From Aplidium turbinatum (taxonomy: Eukaryota > Chordata > Ascidiacea > Aplousobranchia > Polyclinidae), in the NCBI GenBank assembly GCA_918807975.1, contig OU964924.1, positions 7,576,501 to 7,640,500 on the forward strand: 64,000 bases of DNA. The letters are read 5' to 3'. Positions 32,908 through 45,546 of the stretch are shown in pieces; positions within the stretch are counted from its first letter, which is position 1; every line of letters starts with the position of its first letter. The position numbers were made by a program, and so were the translations under genes. The notes beneath the pieces are model-generated. The model worked only from the letters and a program-made list of their open reading frames with translations. It was not told the origin of the DNA and did no database searches.

Positions 32908-33864
32908 TTATCCCATGTAGCTTCGCAGAGATGCACCATTCTTGTAGTGGCGTCGAAAGATTGTAAGTCTCTGGAGGAAGAGAGTTTTTTTCATGTCGCT
33001 GTTATGCACTACAAATTCTGCAAAACTCCCTGCTCTTGGAAACAGTCTGTAAGAGCAATCAGAAAAGGAACAAAACAAGATAAAAGCATCAATAAGCGAG
33101 TTAAATCCTTCAGCTACTGGAATGTAAGAAGCTGGGCTCACTTCCCGATCGGAGGCAGCAATGGCAACGAACGCTATGTCTGTGACGACAGAGACAGCAG
33201 TGCAGATGCTTAATCGAATGACAAGAGCTTCTAGTTTCGACCGCTTGCCACTCTTCAACGACTTCAAGTGTTCAACTATGGGCCGAAGAACAAGGGCCAG
33301 CAAAGAAAATTGAAACAAAGTGTATATGATGTAAACAATTGGAGCGGAAATTTCTAAATAGCGATTCAGGTAATTGGTCAAACAACCCGATGGCGTTGAA
33401 GAAACTCCAGGAAGCAAAGTGAAGACAATCTGAATTATCATCCATGTAAGAATAATGCCGCTGATGACTTCAAATTTTCGTTTTGCGCTTTGTGAAGAAA
33501 ACCTTCTGGTGGAAAGCTTTTTTTGTCTCACCCATATCACATCACTTTCTCCAAGGTGCCAAAAACAACGCCAACTTTTATTTAGAAGACGGGTCCTTGA
33601 TGACATGTTGAGTTTGTGCAATTTAATTTCTAACCATGCGCTAGAAATAACCAGGATGACACCAGAAATATCACACAAGGAATTTGTTAATCTCATGTTG
33701 CGTTTTTCCAATCGCAGTTGATATGTTACTGCTGCTGCGGTTACGTAGAAGCTAAAACACGCCAATACCCCGATCAAGATCTCATCGGAGAGACAGCAAC
33801 AGCACTTATATGACGTCATATTGCTCTTTGTTGCATCAGAAAAGTTGCTTGTTGAATCATTCAT
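32908..33864 (-). CDS. Intronless multi-span membrane protein, orphan
   Basis: The frame of 333 codons starts at 33909, but I prefer the ATG at 33864 (318 residues). It directly follows a strong 3' splice acceptor, TTTTACTACAG, and the duplicated copy at 54.8 kb keeps the same start. The short N-terminus has glycosylation sequons (NDS, NFS, NMT) and a CCCC run. At least six hydrophobic helices follow, e.g. EILIGVLACFSFYVTA, FEVISGIILTWMIIQIVF, APIVYIIYTLFQFSLLAL and LVIRLSICTAVSVVTDIAF, then a basic C-terminal tail. This could be a divergent seven-helix receptor, but I see no DRY or NPxxY motif and do not assign a family. It lies about 280 bp downstream of the NOP58 stop on the same strand. 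Confidence 0.72.
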   Translation of the reverse strand: MNDSTSNFSDATKSNMTSYKCCCCLSDEILIGVLACFSFYVTAAAVTYQLRLEKRNMRLTNSLCDISGVILVISSAWLEIKLHKLNMSSRTRLLNKSWRCFWHLGESDVIWVRQKKLSTRRFSSQSAKRKFEVISGIILTWMIIQIVFTLLPGVSSTPSGCLTNYLNRYLEISAPIVYIIYTLFQFSLLALVLRPIVEHLKSLKSGKRSKLEALVIRLSICTAVSVVTDIAFVAIAASDREVSPASYIPVAEGFNSLIDAFILFCSFSDCSYRLFPRAGSFAEFVVHNSDMKKTLFLQRLTIFRRHYKNGASLRSYMG

Positions 33865-34140
33865 TGTTCCTGTAGTAAAATCTTTATTTATTACATAAGC
33901 AGTGCACACTAGACTGAGGAACCGTTAAACCTAAAAGAAACAATAAAGCTGCATACAACAAAACAATTGGTTCATAAAAACATAAACAATTAATCGTTAA
34001 GAACAAGAAAAAACGTTTTTCTAGTTTGGGTGAAAAAAACTTTGAATGTCGAAATCAACAATGCCAGAGTTCTCGTGCTGGATATCTGTAGTGTAGAATC
34101 GTCCTGGAATGATTGAACCTGAATAGACGCGCTAAGCATT

Positions 34141-37100
34141 TCAACTGAAGAACAAAGGCGAAAACAAGATGGCGTTACTTACAACGGGGGCGGCAACTTC
34201 TTCATCTCTTGATTTCTTTTTCTTTTTTTTCTACACAAAATGGCGGTTTAAGTTTTAAAGTGTTTCAGGACAAGTAAACAATTAGAAAAAGTAAGCGAAT
34301 TAGAAAACTAAAATACATTAATGACCATTACTATACTGCACTGGTATTGATCAGGGTTGCCTGGTATGAAAATTATAATGAGCGTTTTCAGAGGTCGGTG
34401 CATTGTGAGAAGCCAACGCGGCAGGCTCGTAAGTCTTCAACAACACGCTGCCAGATCAAACTAGCTCTACTATGATAGTCACCAACGCCAGACAGACGGA
34501 GTTTTCGTGGTAGAATGATAAAAGTTCATTGTGGTCAAAGGAGATGCCGCACCGGCCCACAAATATTCACTCACAGGTTTGGACGGAGTCACTTTGCTGT
34601 CATCTCCGTTGGAAGACGGCTCTGACTTTATCTTCTTCCGCTTCTTTACAACAGGTTGCTCGGAATCGCCCGACGCGGAATCTGCGGAGAAAAAGTTTAT
34701 TTCCGGGAATAACAATGTATTCCGACAACCGTTTCAGCGGATTTTACAAGTACAGTATAAATCAACTTGGTTTGAAAAATCCTGAATGATTCCGAAACTG
34801 TCGAGTTTATTTTATTAAAACGTCGCATTATTGTTATTTCCGATGCTGCGGCATTTACCCATAAAGATATTAAATGGATATTTGTGTAATAAACGACAAC
34901 ATGGCATTAACAGAAGATTGTTTCTGAGGATTAAAACAAAATTAATTTTCGGTGTACAGAGGAAGCTCATTCAACAATCCACAATTATTGCGCAATAGTC
35001 ACCTTCTTGCTTGACGCTTGTATCAAGCTCCTCCGCTTTGCGCTTCTTGGGAGCGGGGATGGTGTTGTCTTGGGCGGTGTTGTAAGTTAGGATCTGTGAA
35101 CGAAGATAAATCTTTATTGCTTGTGGACGATTCAGTCAAGGACACGTCCAAGAGCGACGACGTATCCATCGAAGAGACGTGAACACGCGTTTGACCAATC
35201 AAAGATCTTCCACAGACGCCTTCTACTTGAACCGAGATGACGCCATAATAATATGAACTGAGCAAAGACGTTTGAAACAAGTGGCAAATTATCATTAGAA
35301 TTGCACGCATACTCACATTCGCCTTGTTACTCCAATTGTCAGATTTAGAAAATGATTTTCCAGCTTTGCTGATGGGCTTAGAACCGCCGTTCTCTAGTGC
35401 CATCAGCCGGCGTTCTAGCTTGGCCCTGTTGTCCACTCCCATGTCAGTGGAGGTCTCCTCAGCTAGAGCATCGTACCGGATTGCCAGCGCGCATTTTGCG
35501 GCAAGCATTCGTGAGATTTTGCCCTAGACGGAAGGGTTGTGGGTTAATATGTTCACATATCAATGGATTATATGACGTAAAGCCCAGTAGTTGAAGATTT
35601 AGATTAAGTAGAAGAGAAGGAAAGGAAGCCGATCTTCGTGTCCACCTTCAGGCATGCCTTTTAAGTGTCCTGCCACAACACAACCAAGTGTCCTGCCAAA
35701 GACAGAGCCACATGAACTTAAGCGGTGTCGAACAAGCGACTTTTCGGGTGCCGTTCCAATGCTTTCACCACTCGGCCATGCAGTCGACTTATGCATACTT
35801 TGACGATGTTGTATGAGAATTGTTGATACGTACAAGCCTGTCATTGACGGGAACTCGGGAAGGCACGGCATACTAGAGCACGGCTAAATGTATTGCTGTT
35901 TTGGAAAATTTCTAATTGTCTTTTTTGTTTTAGTAGGTCATGGGGAAGGTTATACTATGCAAGCCCTTGACCAAGACGATGAAACCTGCACGGTACAAGC
36001 AACAATTTATTCACCTTGTTTTTGGCGTTACACTGTCCGACCATTGTGGCGTGATAAATAAGTCCATACTTGGGCGTCTCCTTGCGCGTCTTCAGCGCGC
36101 GAAACAAAGCCTTTTCCGCTCCAAGGATTTGGACAGTAGAAGCTGGATGCTTCGCAAGATTGAGCAACGAACCTGGAAGCAAGCAAATGTGATGGCGCCT
36201 GAGCCAAGCTTCGGGCAAATCTTATATCCTTTAAATTAATTTAAATTCCGGGAAAGTGTTAACAAAAAGACGTCATGTTATTGGGGGGCCTGAAGCCCAT
36301 CAGCTGAACATGAGTGCCCATCTTTTTATTATTTCGTTAAATAAAGCCAGAAATAATCGTAATATTAATGGTAGAAGCCCACTTTTGTCTTTACGACAGC
36401 AACACAACAAATGAACAACACAGGGGATTGTTCACGCATTGCGTGTACACTTTTTGCTGACGTAAAACAGAACACAAATCACAACTTCATGCTGCCACTC
36501 ACTGACAGCTCTTCAGAAAAATTAAGCAGTTAATTCTTAAGACGCAACTTCGGAGATTATCGAGCTTGTAGCAATGGAACAGCAGCTCAACAAACTAAGT
36601 GCAATAATGTCCTCTGTACTTTTAAGAAAATTATAAAACTTAATAAAAAAAACTAAAAAAAGTTTCTTATAACTCAACACTTGGTGGAAATTAATCCTAG
36701 GGTCATGCGGGGTCAAACGGGACACTTTTTCAGTTTTTTGAATGCCACATAAAACCTATGATGAAATTTAAAAAAAATATTTACCACAGAGCATTACACC
36801 TTTCAGCAATGAAATAAGACATTTTTTAGAAAAATTAAAAACTCGCAAAAACATTTAAAAAAATGTGCTAAGCTGGGGTAGGTGTGGCCCATTTAACCCC
36901 ATCAGCTGTGGGGTCAAATGGGCCACAACTTCTATACATTTAAATGGTAAGGAAAGAACTTCATTTTTGTTATTTTATCACAGACCTGTTGGGTGGCATG
37001 TATTTTGTTCAAGTGATGCTCAACAATTTTAGCAATCAAGGCCTTTTACGCCCTTTTCAGATAAAGGTAGAACACATAATTTGCACTGCTCTTTTTTGCA

Positions 37101-40100
37101 ACTAAAACTGAACGATATGAATAAGGAAACTTGTTACAAATGTTCAATTTTAAACCGGCAGTCATAAACAGAGTAGAAGGGGCCAAGTCAAACAGCAGCG
37201 TCTGTAGTTGACAATTAAAATAGGATACTATACATTACAATAGGGTGTTTCATAAATTGGGAAAAAATTTAATATTTTGAAATTCAAATCGGGCACCCTC
37301 TCGCATCGTGTCAATACCTGAAAAAATAATCCTGTCAAATTTTTAAGGCAACTGAAAACATTTTTAAGGTTGCTACCTACTTTGAAAGCTTCACGGAATA
37401 CACCAATGATAGCAACACAGGATTACATGATAAGAATATAATGGTAAAATTACTCAAAATTAATTAGTTCAGTGTTGACAGATGTCCAGAATGTTATTAG
37501 TTATTGCATCAATGTAGACTTATTCCTATCTGGATACAGCTGTCTGAAGTTTTAGACTGTCATGAGGAGGAACTACTTTTGCTCTTTGTCATTACTGTGC
37601 AGAAAATTGTATTCGCTCATCACGCTAAAATTTGTATTCGCCACACCATATTCAGTTATGTCATTCACAACTCTCATGCCAAGTAGAGTTGATTTTGTAG
37701 CAATGTAGGTGTCATTGCGTTCCTAAAGAGGTGGGTCTGGACTCAAAAAGTCAAACGGCAGTTCAGTAATTTTTTTAAATCCTGTGGTGTTTGCTGTGAT
37801 GAAGTCCTGCAGTTTTTTCCTAATGACAGTCACCAAGTCTACAATGGCACGTTTAGAAGGGTTCTCAAATCTTGGACTTTTCAAAGCCTTTACCACTTTC
37901 AGTTTTATGCTGTCTATTTTTTATGGCTCAAAGAGAACTAATAGTCATAATAGGCCTGTTTACCTAAAAATACCATATAAATTAAATAGAATTAAAAAGG
38001 TTATGCAAGTGAGCTATAACTTGTCGAAAAGCCAATGTGGCCCATTTGACCCCATTTTATTCAAACAGAAAAAGTACAAAAAGTAAAAAAGTGAGACCAT
38101 TAATATTTTCAGCATACTAATTCAGCATTCTGGGGTGTATGCTGTTCAGTAAATTTTCATTCCAGCTTAATTAGTTTTTGTGGTATACCAAAGTTTTTTT
38201 GGTAAATTTTTAAATTTTAATATTTTCACATTTTTTGCATCATCTGAGTATATTTTCCAAATGTAGATCTGTGTTTGTTTTACATGATGCAAATCTATGG
38301 GAAAGCAGCTTTAAAATGAGCTATTAACTTCCGATTTTAGAAAAGAATAAGTAGGAAAAAAATTGTGATAAGTAAACAGAGTAACAGAATGGCCCGTTTG
38401 CTCCCGCGTCCCATTTGACCCCGCTTGACCCTACTTAAATAAACATCAGCCCAACTGCAGGATCGCCCCACGTGCCTCACCTGCGTGTGCTATCAATCTT
38501 GCTCCCACCATCTCCCCGGCCAGTATGGTCAAATTGGGCGCAATAGCCATCATGCGGTTCTTCAAGTAATCATACAGTTGCTCCCTGTAATCGGCCAGGT
38601 CGATGATCTAAAGAAACAAAGAGTTAATCGTATGGTTTCAATGCAAAGTTGACAACATCCCACTTGAAGATAGTAGTGACTAGTGAGGCAATATCATCTT
38701 GTCGATGCAAACAAGGTGATATAGCGACACATAAAAGTTGGTAAAATGTAACATTCATACCATACTGTAGACCATCTTATAGTTAAACGCCCAGTAAACC
38801 AGCTTCAAGGAGGATATCACACAGCCAACCAAAGACGCTCAGGATTAGTTAAATGAAAACTGCCTGAACTTGTAATAAATATTATAAGTTCAGCGTCTCA
38901 CTAAACCATAACAACATCAGGTATTTTGTAGTCCCAACACGGTGGTCAGTGTTGACCACACCACTGGAAGATTCCTTAACAAGGTAGTTGCTCATATGTT
39001 CTCCATAGTACCGACTGCTTCACAGCCGGACCACGGAAACGTGGCATTTGAAACCATTTGAAGCTTTCAACTAACCTGGTCGCAAAGGAATTGTATGTTA
39101 AGCAAATCCTCCATTGATATTTCTGTTCCCATTGAAACATGAGCTTGGTCTTTGACCTGAGAACAGAAAATAAGATCACGTTGTGATATCACATCTGTGT
39201 CATCGCATGCATAAGCCAGTATCAAGCGCTCAACAACTTGCAAAACTGCTTGTTTGAATTTGATGCCACAAAATGTGGAGTGAATGGAAACGGGCGACGT
39301 GAGCGCAAACCTGAGCGGTGATGACGACGATGACGTCATAACAATAACGCTATTTTACAGAGCGGAAACCATCAGTTTTATTACCTTGTTTCGCTCCTTA
39401 GCCTATATGCTAATTAGTTACCTTCAAAGCCATAACAACGGCGAAGTGTTTTCTCTTCTCTTAGTGGGAGTGGCCAGTATTTTTTCAAATGGTGCAGTTA
39501 TACAGTGCTTATTCAAGCAAAACACGGATGACAGTTTTAAAAAATGCATTTTTACTTTAAATTGTATTCATGTAATGGTTCGTTGTGTCGTAGTTTCAAC
39601 TAGATAAAGTTTGCTAAAATCGATTTCATGTTTGAAGTCACAGAAAATCTCACGGACGTTTGGATAACTCGAGAAATGAGAATAAACATTCAACTTCGCA
39701 TTCGCTTTTTCGCTACCACACGTTTTGATTTTGAAATTTGCGCCTCACGCGCTGCGTAACGACTAGTCACTAGAACATCACACAACTAAGGTGAAAGAGA
39801 ACATTGAAAAAAGAAACCTAATCGGGAAAAAACGATGGTTTGCAATCTCGTGTTTTTTGGCGCTAAAAGTAACTACTTTCAATTCTCTTATTTTCGCAAA
39901 CCATCATTTTTTTCCGATTAGTTTTCTTTTTTCAATTTTCTCTTTCGCCTGAGTTGTGTGATGTTCTAGTTGTTACTAACGCGCTGGAAGAAAAACAGTG
40001 TGTGAGCGACTGAGCGTGCGTGCCATGCGCAACTCAGCAGTAATTCACGTTCCAGAGAAAGCCTTGCGATCAGCTGTTTTGCGGGCAAACGTAGGCTGTT

Positions 40101-43100
40101 TTTCGCTTTCGGCATTCTGTAAGTCCTTTAAAATTAAATGATCTAAATCTATTTCGCGAAGAATTTTATCTTTGAAACACCACTGTCTTGTAATAGCCAT
40201 GTTTGCCCCTCAACCACAAATTTACGGGTGGCGCCGCCCCCCAGAAGTCGACGCGTATGATGAACAGCATAAATATATCACTACCGGAACAAACGACAGC
40301 ACTGTTTTCATGTTTAATACCAAAAATGTTTCCCAGACTATTTTCTAGCCATCTCGCTGGATGCTGTCTTACATGACAACTATATACCATACCTGCTGTT
40401 CCACTTCTTCGGGCAAAATATCTGAGAAGTCTGTCGTCAGAGCTTCGGTTCGGAAGCCCATCTTTTTTATTGCCTTAGCAAAAGCCACGTGATCTGTGAC
40501 GACCTTTCCCATCTCGGGGAAGTGCCAACCGAACCACTCTCGGCATCGCATCATATAATTGTTGAGTTCCTTGTCCAGGTCGTCCAGTAAGGCTGAAGAA
40601 GATTAACAATTGTTGCACTCCGTGATAGGAAAGCACTGTGGCTACATTTTTCCACCCCTTAATCTCTTTAACAAACTTAACAAGACGTAACGTACAGAAG
40701 AAGATTTTTGTACAACTGAAGGTTTTCAAAAAGTCGTCCACCAAGCTGAACCTTAGCATACCGCCTTTACGACGATTAATATGTGACCAAAAACAAAATT
40801 AATTCACACAATGCAATGTAAAAATTGGAAGCAAAAAGCACAAGTGATAAACAGATATCAGTTACAAATGTTATAACTTTTGCTATGTTTTTGTGCAATG
40901 TTGAGAACAAAGCAGAAAACAGGAGCCTGAAATATTGTAAGGCGAGAACCGAGAAGTCTAAATGGGAGATCACAAAATACCCCATGCTCAACTCACATAT
41001 CGCTTGAACGATCATAGTATCGACTTTGTCCGGAGAAAACTTCAATTTGTAACGTGACAAACTGTGAGCCAACCCAAGTGCCATCGCCGTCATGTCCTTT
41101 TCTTCAATGCCTTCACAACATGGAGGATGGATCAAGATGGAGAAATTCAGATTAATCAAAAGGCAAGTTACAAATTCATATAGCTCAAGCTTACCCGTCA
41201 CTAAGCTGTCAATGTGCGCACGAATACCTCGCATCAGCTCCTGCACCGCTGGGCTGTATATACATGACAAGTTTGTCTTCTCCTGAAAGTCATTTCAAAA
41301 GTTTAAAACAAAACAAAAATAAAAAGTTCAATTTGAAACATCTAATATAAATTGAAATAAAACGACCGATTTTGCAGCGAAGCAGCATTTCAACACTAAT
41401 TTAAAAGGTGAATCAAATGAATTAAATTCCCAACAGCTTAGTTAAACTTGTCTGCTAGAAATAATTAAATCTGAAACGGAGTTTTGGACATATAGTTCTG
41501 TAGAAAAGAAGATTTTTGCTACAACTGATTTTTGTTTTTAACGAATAAAATGTTGATACACTGAATATCAAATCAAAGACTAGTAGCAACCAAATAGAAA
41601 CTGCCAACACAACAGAACAATACAATCAGTTGTAGGAGTGAAATTAGATAGATTGACTCTTATCCAATTAAAGATTCACCTTTATGGCCTGCCCCAACTT
41701 TGCATCAGCAACAGCCAAGGTATCATGGGCCTGCTTTGCCACCACTTTCTTTAAAAACTTTTTTAAAGGTTTCCCAACCTTCCCTTCGACAGCTGCAGTT
41801 GTAGCTGAAGAAAATAAAAAAGATTTTTTATAAGTTTAACATAATTTGGATGATTTAAGAACATTGGCTAGCCAGAAGGTGATGTCGGGTGGATTACAAA
41901 AGTATGACACTTTAAATTTAATATTTTGAAGATGAAGTGCATTTTTACCTGGTGAGTGCAAGATGCACATTTTAGAAAATACACACTACACAGTATACCA
42001 AATGTATACCATAACTGTTTATCCACCAACATTTGTTCATCGATGATGGGCTGGCTTCATTGTCAATGTACAACTTTCTTTGTTATAAAAAGAAATATTT
42101 CTATACCGTGCCCAAAGTATAGCTACATACATATATACCCAAGACCCGACAACACACACATGCAAGTACAAACATAAGATAAAAAATAATCTCACATGCT
42201 CAACATACAAACACACGGTGAACAATGAACATGATTCTCTGATAAAGAATTTTTTCAGCACCCACTTTGAACTAACCAACCAACTACAATTCGTTAAGCG
42301 CATTGCAGAGTAGTTTGTTTTTACAACTATTCCACTATTGAACAAGCGAGATTGAAACTGAACTTACCAGACAAAGCTTCAGTAGTGTCCACAAATCTTT
42401 TAAAATGTGTTAGTTTCAACCTGAAACAAAGACCATGTTCTCAACTTCTCAAATATTAACACAGCAAATTCATAGATTTTTATAAATTACACAACTGATG
42501 CTAATATTTTGCAACAACAAACGTACATATTTGATGCATTTTCTGCAGTTTGCAAATGTTTAGAGAGGTCATCAGCAGCTTCCAGTTTTGATTCATCCAA
42601 CACCTACAAATGAAAAGGATCAATGACATATAGGTTAGACTTCAATGGACTCATGTAGATATCAAAGTAAAACATCAAAACTTATCAAAGCAACTATATA
42701 TGCACTAGAGATGTACCCACACCAATACTTTGGCCGATACCGATCACTTTTGAAATCTGAGACGGATACATTCATTATAAGTCAAAGACTAAAATTTGTC
42801 AAGTTTAGAGGATATAAATGCAGCTTTCTTGTTGTGAGAAGAGAAAGAGAGAAAAAATATGTCATGCTTAAATGAACAGGTCCATATAGCCTCTGAAGCT
42901 ATATTCACAATAAAACAAAAGTCATTTGCACCCTGTACCATTCTAAATGAAATTCTAATCAAAATTTGCTTGTAAGCAGGTGGAGATTTCAGAAATTAAA
43001 AAGTTTGTCTGTAATGATATAAACAAAGTAGGGTTAAATATTTGCTGTGGAGACTTTACCCTAACATTTGAACCTACTCAGACTTAACTGCGTTACCAAT

Positions 43101-43207
43101 TGTTTTTTTACTGTCACATAATTTTGAAATATTCCCAATTATGTGCCAACTCAAATATTCACCTTGAATATTGCATATCCTGACGGAGATTCAAACAACA
43201 CCAACAT
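34141..43207 (-). CDS. NOP58: NOP58, box C/D snoRNP core protein
   Basis: Nucleolar scaffold of box C/D snoRNPs, which pairs with fibrillarin, NOP56 and SNU13 to guide rRNA 2'-O-methylation. Fourteen exons join in frame with GT-AG borders: 43163-43207, 42527-42603, 42368-42420, 41680-41804, 41195-41282, 40997-41110, 40393-40592, 39076-39156, 38481-38607, 36015-36172, 35317-35523, 35003-35093, 34575-34681 and 34141-34230. They give 520 residues, close to the human 529. Seen: N-terminal [15 protein letters not shown]; the coiled-coil region with [13 protein letters not shown]; the NOSIC/Nop core with [46 protein letters not shown] and [13 protein letters not shown]; and a Lys-rich tail ([30 protein letters not shown]). 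The final exon reads past a GTAAGT to a TGA; a spliced alternative there cannot be excluded. The introns show no clear box C/D snoRNA. Confidence 0.96.
35650..35795 (-). repeat. tRNA-headed SINE in a NOP58 intron
   Basis: On the minus strand, GCATGGCCGAGTGGT (A box) and CTTGTTCGACACCGC (B box) form a Leu/Ser-type tRNA-like head. TTTGGCAGGACACTT-like core sequence follows, present twice. Similar in layout to the SINE at 60948-61198. Confidence 0.6.
36700..38431 (-). mobile_element. Decayed TIR transposon in NOP58 intron
   Basis: Inverted ends, GGGTCATGCGGGGTCAAACG at the left and TTTGACCCCGCTTGACCC at the right, are flanked by TA on both sides (36698-36699 and 38432-38433), as in Tc1/mariner. 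A TTAA lies a few bases further out on each side, so piggyBac cannot be excluded. Subterminal words GGGTCAAATGGGCC recur in both orientations. On the minus strand at about 37500-37900 a degraded frame reads [14 protein letters not shown] and [15 protein letters not shown], which resembles an uncharacterised transposon-associated protein I have seen in invertebrates. It lies between NOP58 exons at 36172 and 38481. Confidence 0.62.
39749..39986. repeat. Foldback element in a NOP58 intron
   Basis: Two arms of about 100 bp (about 39749-39852 and 39893-39986) are complementary, e.g. CTAGAACATCACACAACT against GTTGTGTGATGTTCTAG. The loop is about 40 bp and there is no coding content. Confidence 0.7.
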
Positions 43208-44150
43208 TTTTCTGGACTTTCAGTGAATTTCCCAAGAATCAAAATTAGTTTGACTGTCCGTCAACACCAGAAGAAGATTGTGATTTCCTGAAGCACCTAA
43301 GTTGATCTAAAACAAAAAGTTGAAAACAAAAACACTGTCTAAATTACCATGTTACAAATAATGAAAAATCACCACTCAGGCTGTAACCGCTGTATACGGT
43401 ATAGTAAAAACTTGGCTTTTGCAACTCAATTTAGCTTCCTCATGTTGTATAGTGTTCTGCAAGCATTAAGCCCTATACCATGTTTTTTAAAATTCAGAAA
43501 ACTTTAAATTAACACTGAAGCTCAAAAATGTCACCGATTTCAACAAATTCAAAACACAAATAAAAATATAGCCGGATGAAGTTAGACATTTCTGAAAATG
43601 AAGTACACTCAGTGCAGTACATGATAAAACACATAGTTACACACGTGCTTCGCATAAGCAATGGAATCTTTACACAACTGAGTTGCCAGAGAAAATTTAC
43701 CATAGAATCCAATTTTCAAACTGGAAAAGGATGGGCAAAGTCTATTTCTAAGCAAGAGACTAAGCATGAGATAAAACAAATGCATGGAAAAGAAACATAA
43801 AACAAGTAACATTACAGGCGATTTATTCCAAAATTAAGTGTTTTAAGATGTGAAAAGTTTGCAGCTATGCAGTAAAAAACATGTACGAAAGTTGGAAAAT
43901 CATTGTCATTACATGATAAAAGGCACAATGTTTTAGTGTAGGTGTATGTTTTGTATATAAATGTACATGTTCTTTCAAGGCAGGACACTCATATGGTCAT
44001 GTTAGTAAAGCCATGAGGACCATTCTCTCTAATTGATAAAAGACACGCTGCATTTACCTTATTACAATTTGTGTCAAATTTTTGATCCTTTGTAAAGTTT
44101 GTATGATGCGGTAGGCTATGCCTAGTATTATGTCTGCTATTTGTTTTAAA
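43208..44150. other. NOP58 5' leader and upstream region, no other gene
   Basis: It holds the NOP58 leader, which on the minus strand contains CAACTTAGGTGCTTCAGG, a possible acceptor site. I cannot locate a promoter motif with confidence. Confidence 0.35.
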
Positions 44151-44154
44151 TCCA

Positions 44155-44442
44155 TAATGTGGCCAATCTCACTGCTTTAGGGATGTTTATTAGCCATCAA
44201 CTTCATTTTACACCGTTTAAAGGACATTTTTAATTTAGCCAATCTCACCCCATTTCCAGGGGTGAGATTGGCCTCACTTTGACCAAAAAATGTAGCTAAA
44301 TGACATCCTTCACACCTGAAATTGATAAGACATGTGAAAGAAACCAAGCGTGCTCATTCTGACCAAAAATTCTACTTTCAGAGGCATTGCAATTTTTTTA
44401 CAACAGTGCAAAGGTCAAAACTGGCCCAATCTCACCCCGTTT
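44155..44442. repeat. GGTGAGATTGGCC repeat cluster
   Basis: GGCCAATCTCAC-type words occur at about 44161, 44235, 44262 (inverted) and 44423. The middle pair forms a hairpin, CCAATCTCACCCC...GGGGTGAGATTGG. The design matches the subterminal repeats of the 36700-38431 transposon but with a different word. Confidence 0.5.
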
Positions 44443-44867
44443 TACGATACATGATCACAACCCCCAACACCTGACAAGTCAAGCAAAGAACATTCCCGAC
44501 TTGCACGTCGACAAAAATGTTCTGGAAATACGTTACATAATAAAGATTTCGCAATCAAAGGTTACTACAAGACAGTAACAGATAATAACACATCGCTTAA
44601 GAATTCCACAATCAGAACAGCACGTCCGGTTAAGATACAAAGCATCCCGTCACGAGGCTTTGCACATTGATTGTGACAGGCTGGTATCCCCAAGGGTATG
44701 AGTTAAATGCTACCCAGAAGCATTTTACTTCAAACTAAATTGCCTGCTAAAAAAAACACTGCCTAAAAGTAAACTTATGACAAATGGAAAATTACCCTGA
44801 GAAATTCTCAAATTCCAGCAAATTATAAATACTCTAACTTTATTAATCCTATTTGAAGAATCATATG

Positions 44868-45028
44868 CGCCGCCGATTCAGTTGAATAATATTGTTGAGT
44901 TTATATAGGCACTTTTTCATCTTTTGCTATGAAAGAGAAAAAGAAATAAAGTGCCTGTATAGTGATGTCATGACCGGTCAAATAGTGTTTCAGATTAAAA
45001 GACCGGAGCTGATCAAATAGCCACTACC
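44868..45028 (+). mobile_element. Single arm of the MULE-like element
   Basis: It matches the right arm of 21531-22282, including GAAAGAGAAAAAGAAA, ATGACCGGTCAAATAGTG and the terminus CAAATAGCCACTACC. The other arm is absent. Confidence 0.75.
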
Positions 45029-45221
45029 TTTTATCTTTCATTTTTAGAGATAATTTCTACTTCTTTAGGGTAAACTAGCTTATTTCATTTGTCGAAGGTT
45101 TTACTTTAATTGTTTTAGCGTGAGTTGGGGGCCAGAGGATAACGTAGATAGCCTACCATTAGGCCTAGCCAATAGGCAACCGCAGACCCACTTTCTCTTC
45201 TCAACAGCCTTGTTTACTATT

Positions 45222-45345
45222 GAGTTGTAATTTTCAACTTCACCCTGCCAATTTCAGTGACCAGGCTGACGTCAGTGGTTTAAAGCTTCTGCAAGTACAC
45301 AAAACTGCCAGGAATAGCTTGTCAAAGGTTTTGTCAACAGTTTTA
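45222..45345 (+). repeat. SINE-like repeat E, partial
   Basis: AACTTCACCCTGCCAATTTC and AAAACTGCCAGGAATAGC match the copy at 29285-29560. Confidence 0.5.
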
Positions 45346-45546
45346 GGAAAAATATTTAAAATAAACAAACCAATCAACCAATTTCCCACTACACAAGTAG
45401 CTTTTCATATAGATGCGTCCTTACCTAGTTGTTTGTGTAGAGTTTAAACCCTTGACTGCAGGTTAATTCCACGAGTTGCCAACAAGTGGCCACAGCTTTC
45501 GACTACTGCCTGAACTGAATTGCAGATCACTTCTCATAGGCTATTT

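Noticed and set aside
35650-35795. Possible functional tRNA-Leu/Ser gene
   Set aside because: The stems are imperfect and it continues into a SINE-like core.
34682-43162. Box C/D snoRNAs inside NOP58 introns, as in vertebrates
   Set aside because: I looked for a C box (TGATGA) followed by a D box on the minus strand in each intron and found no convincing pair.
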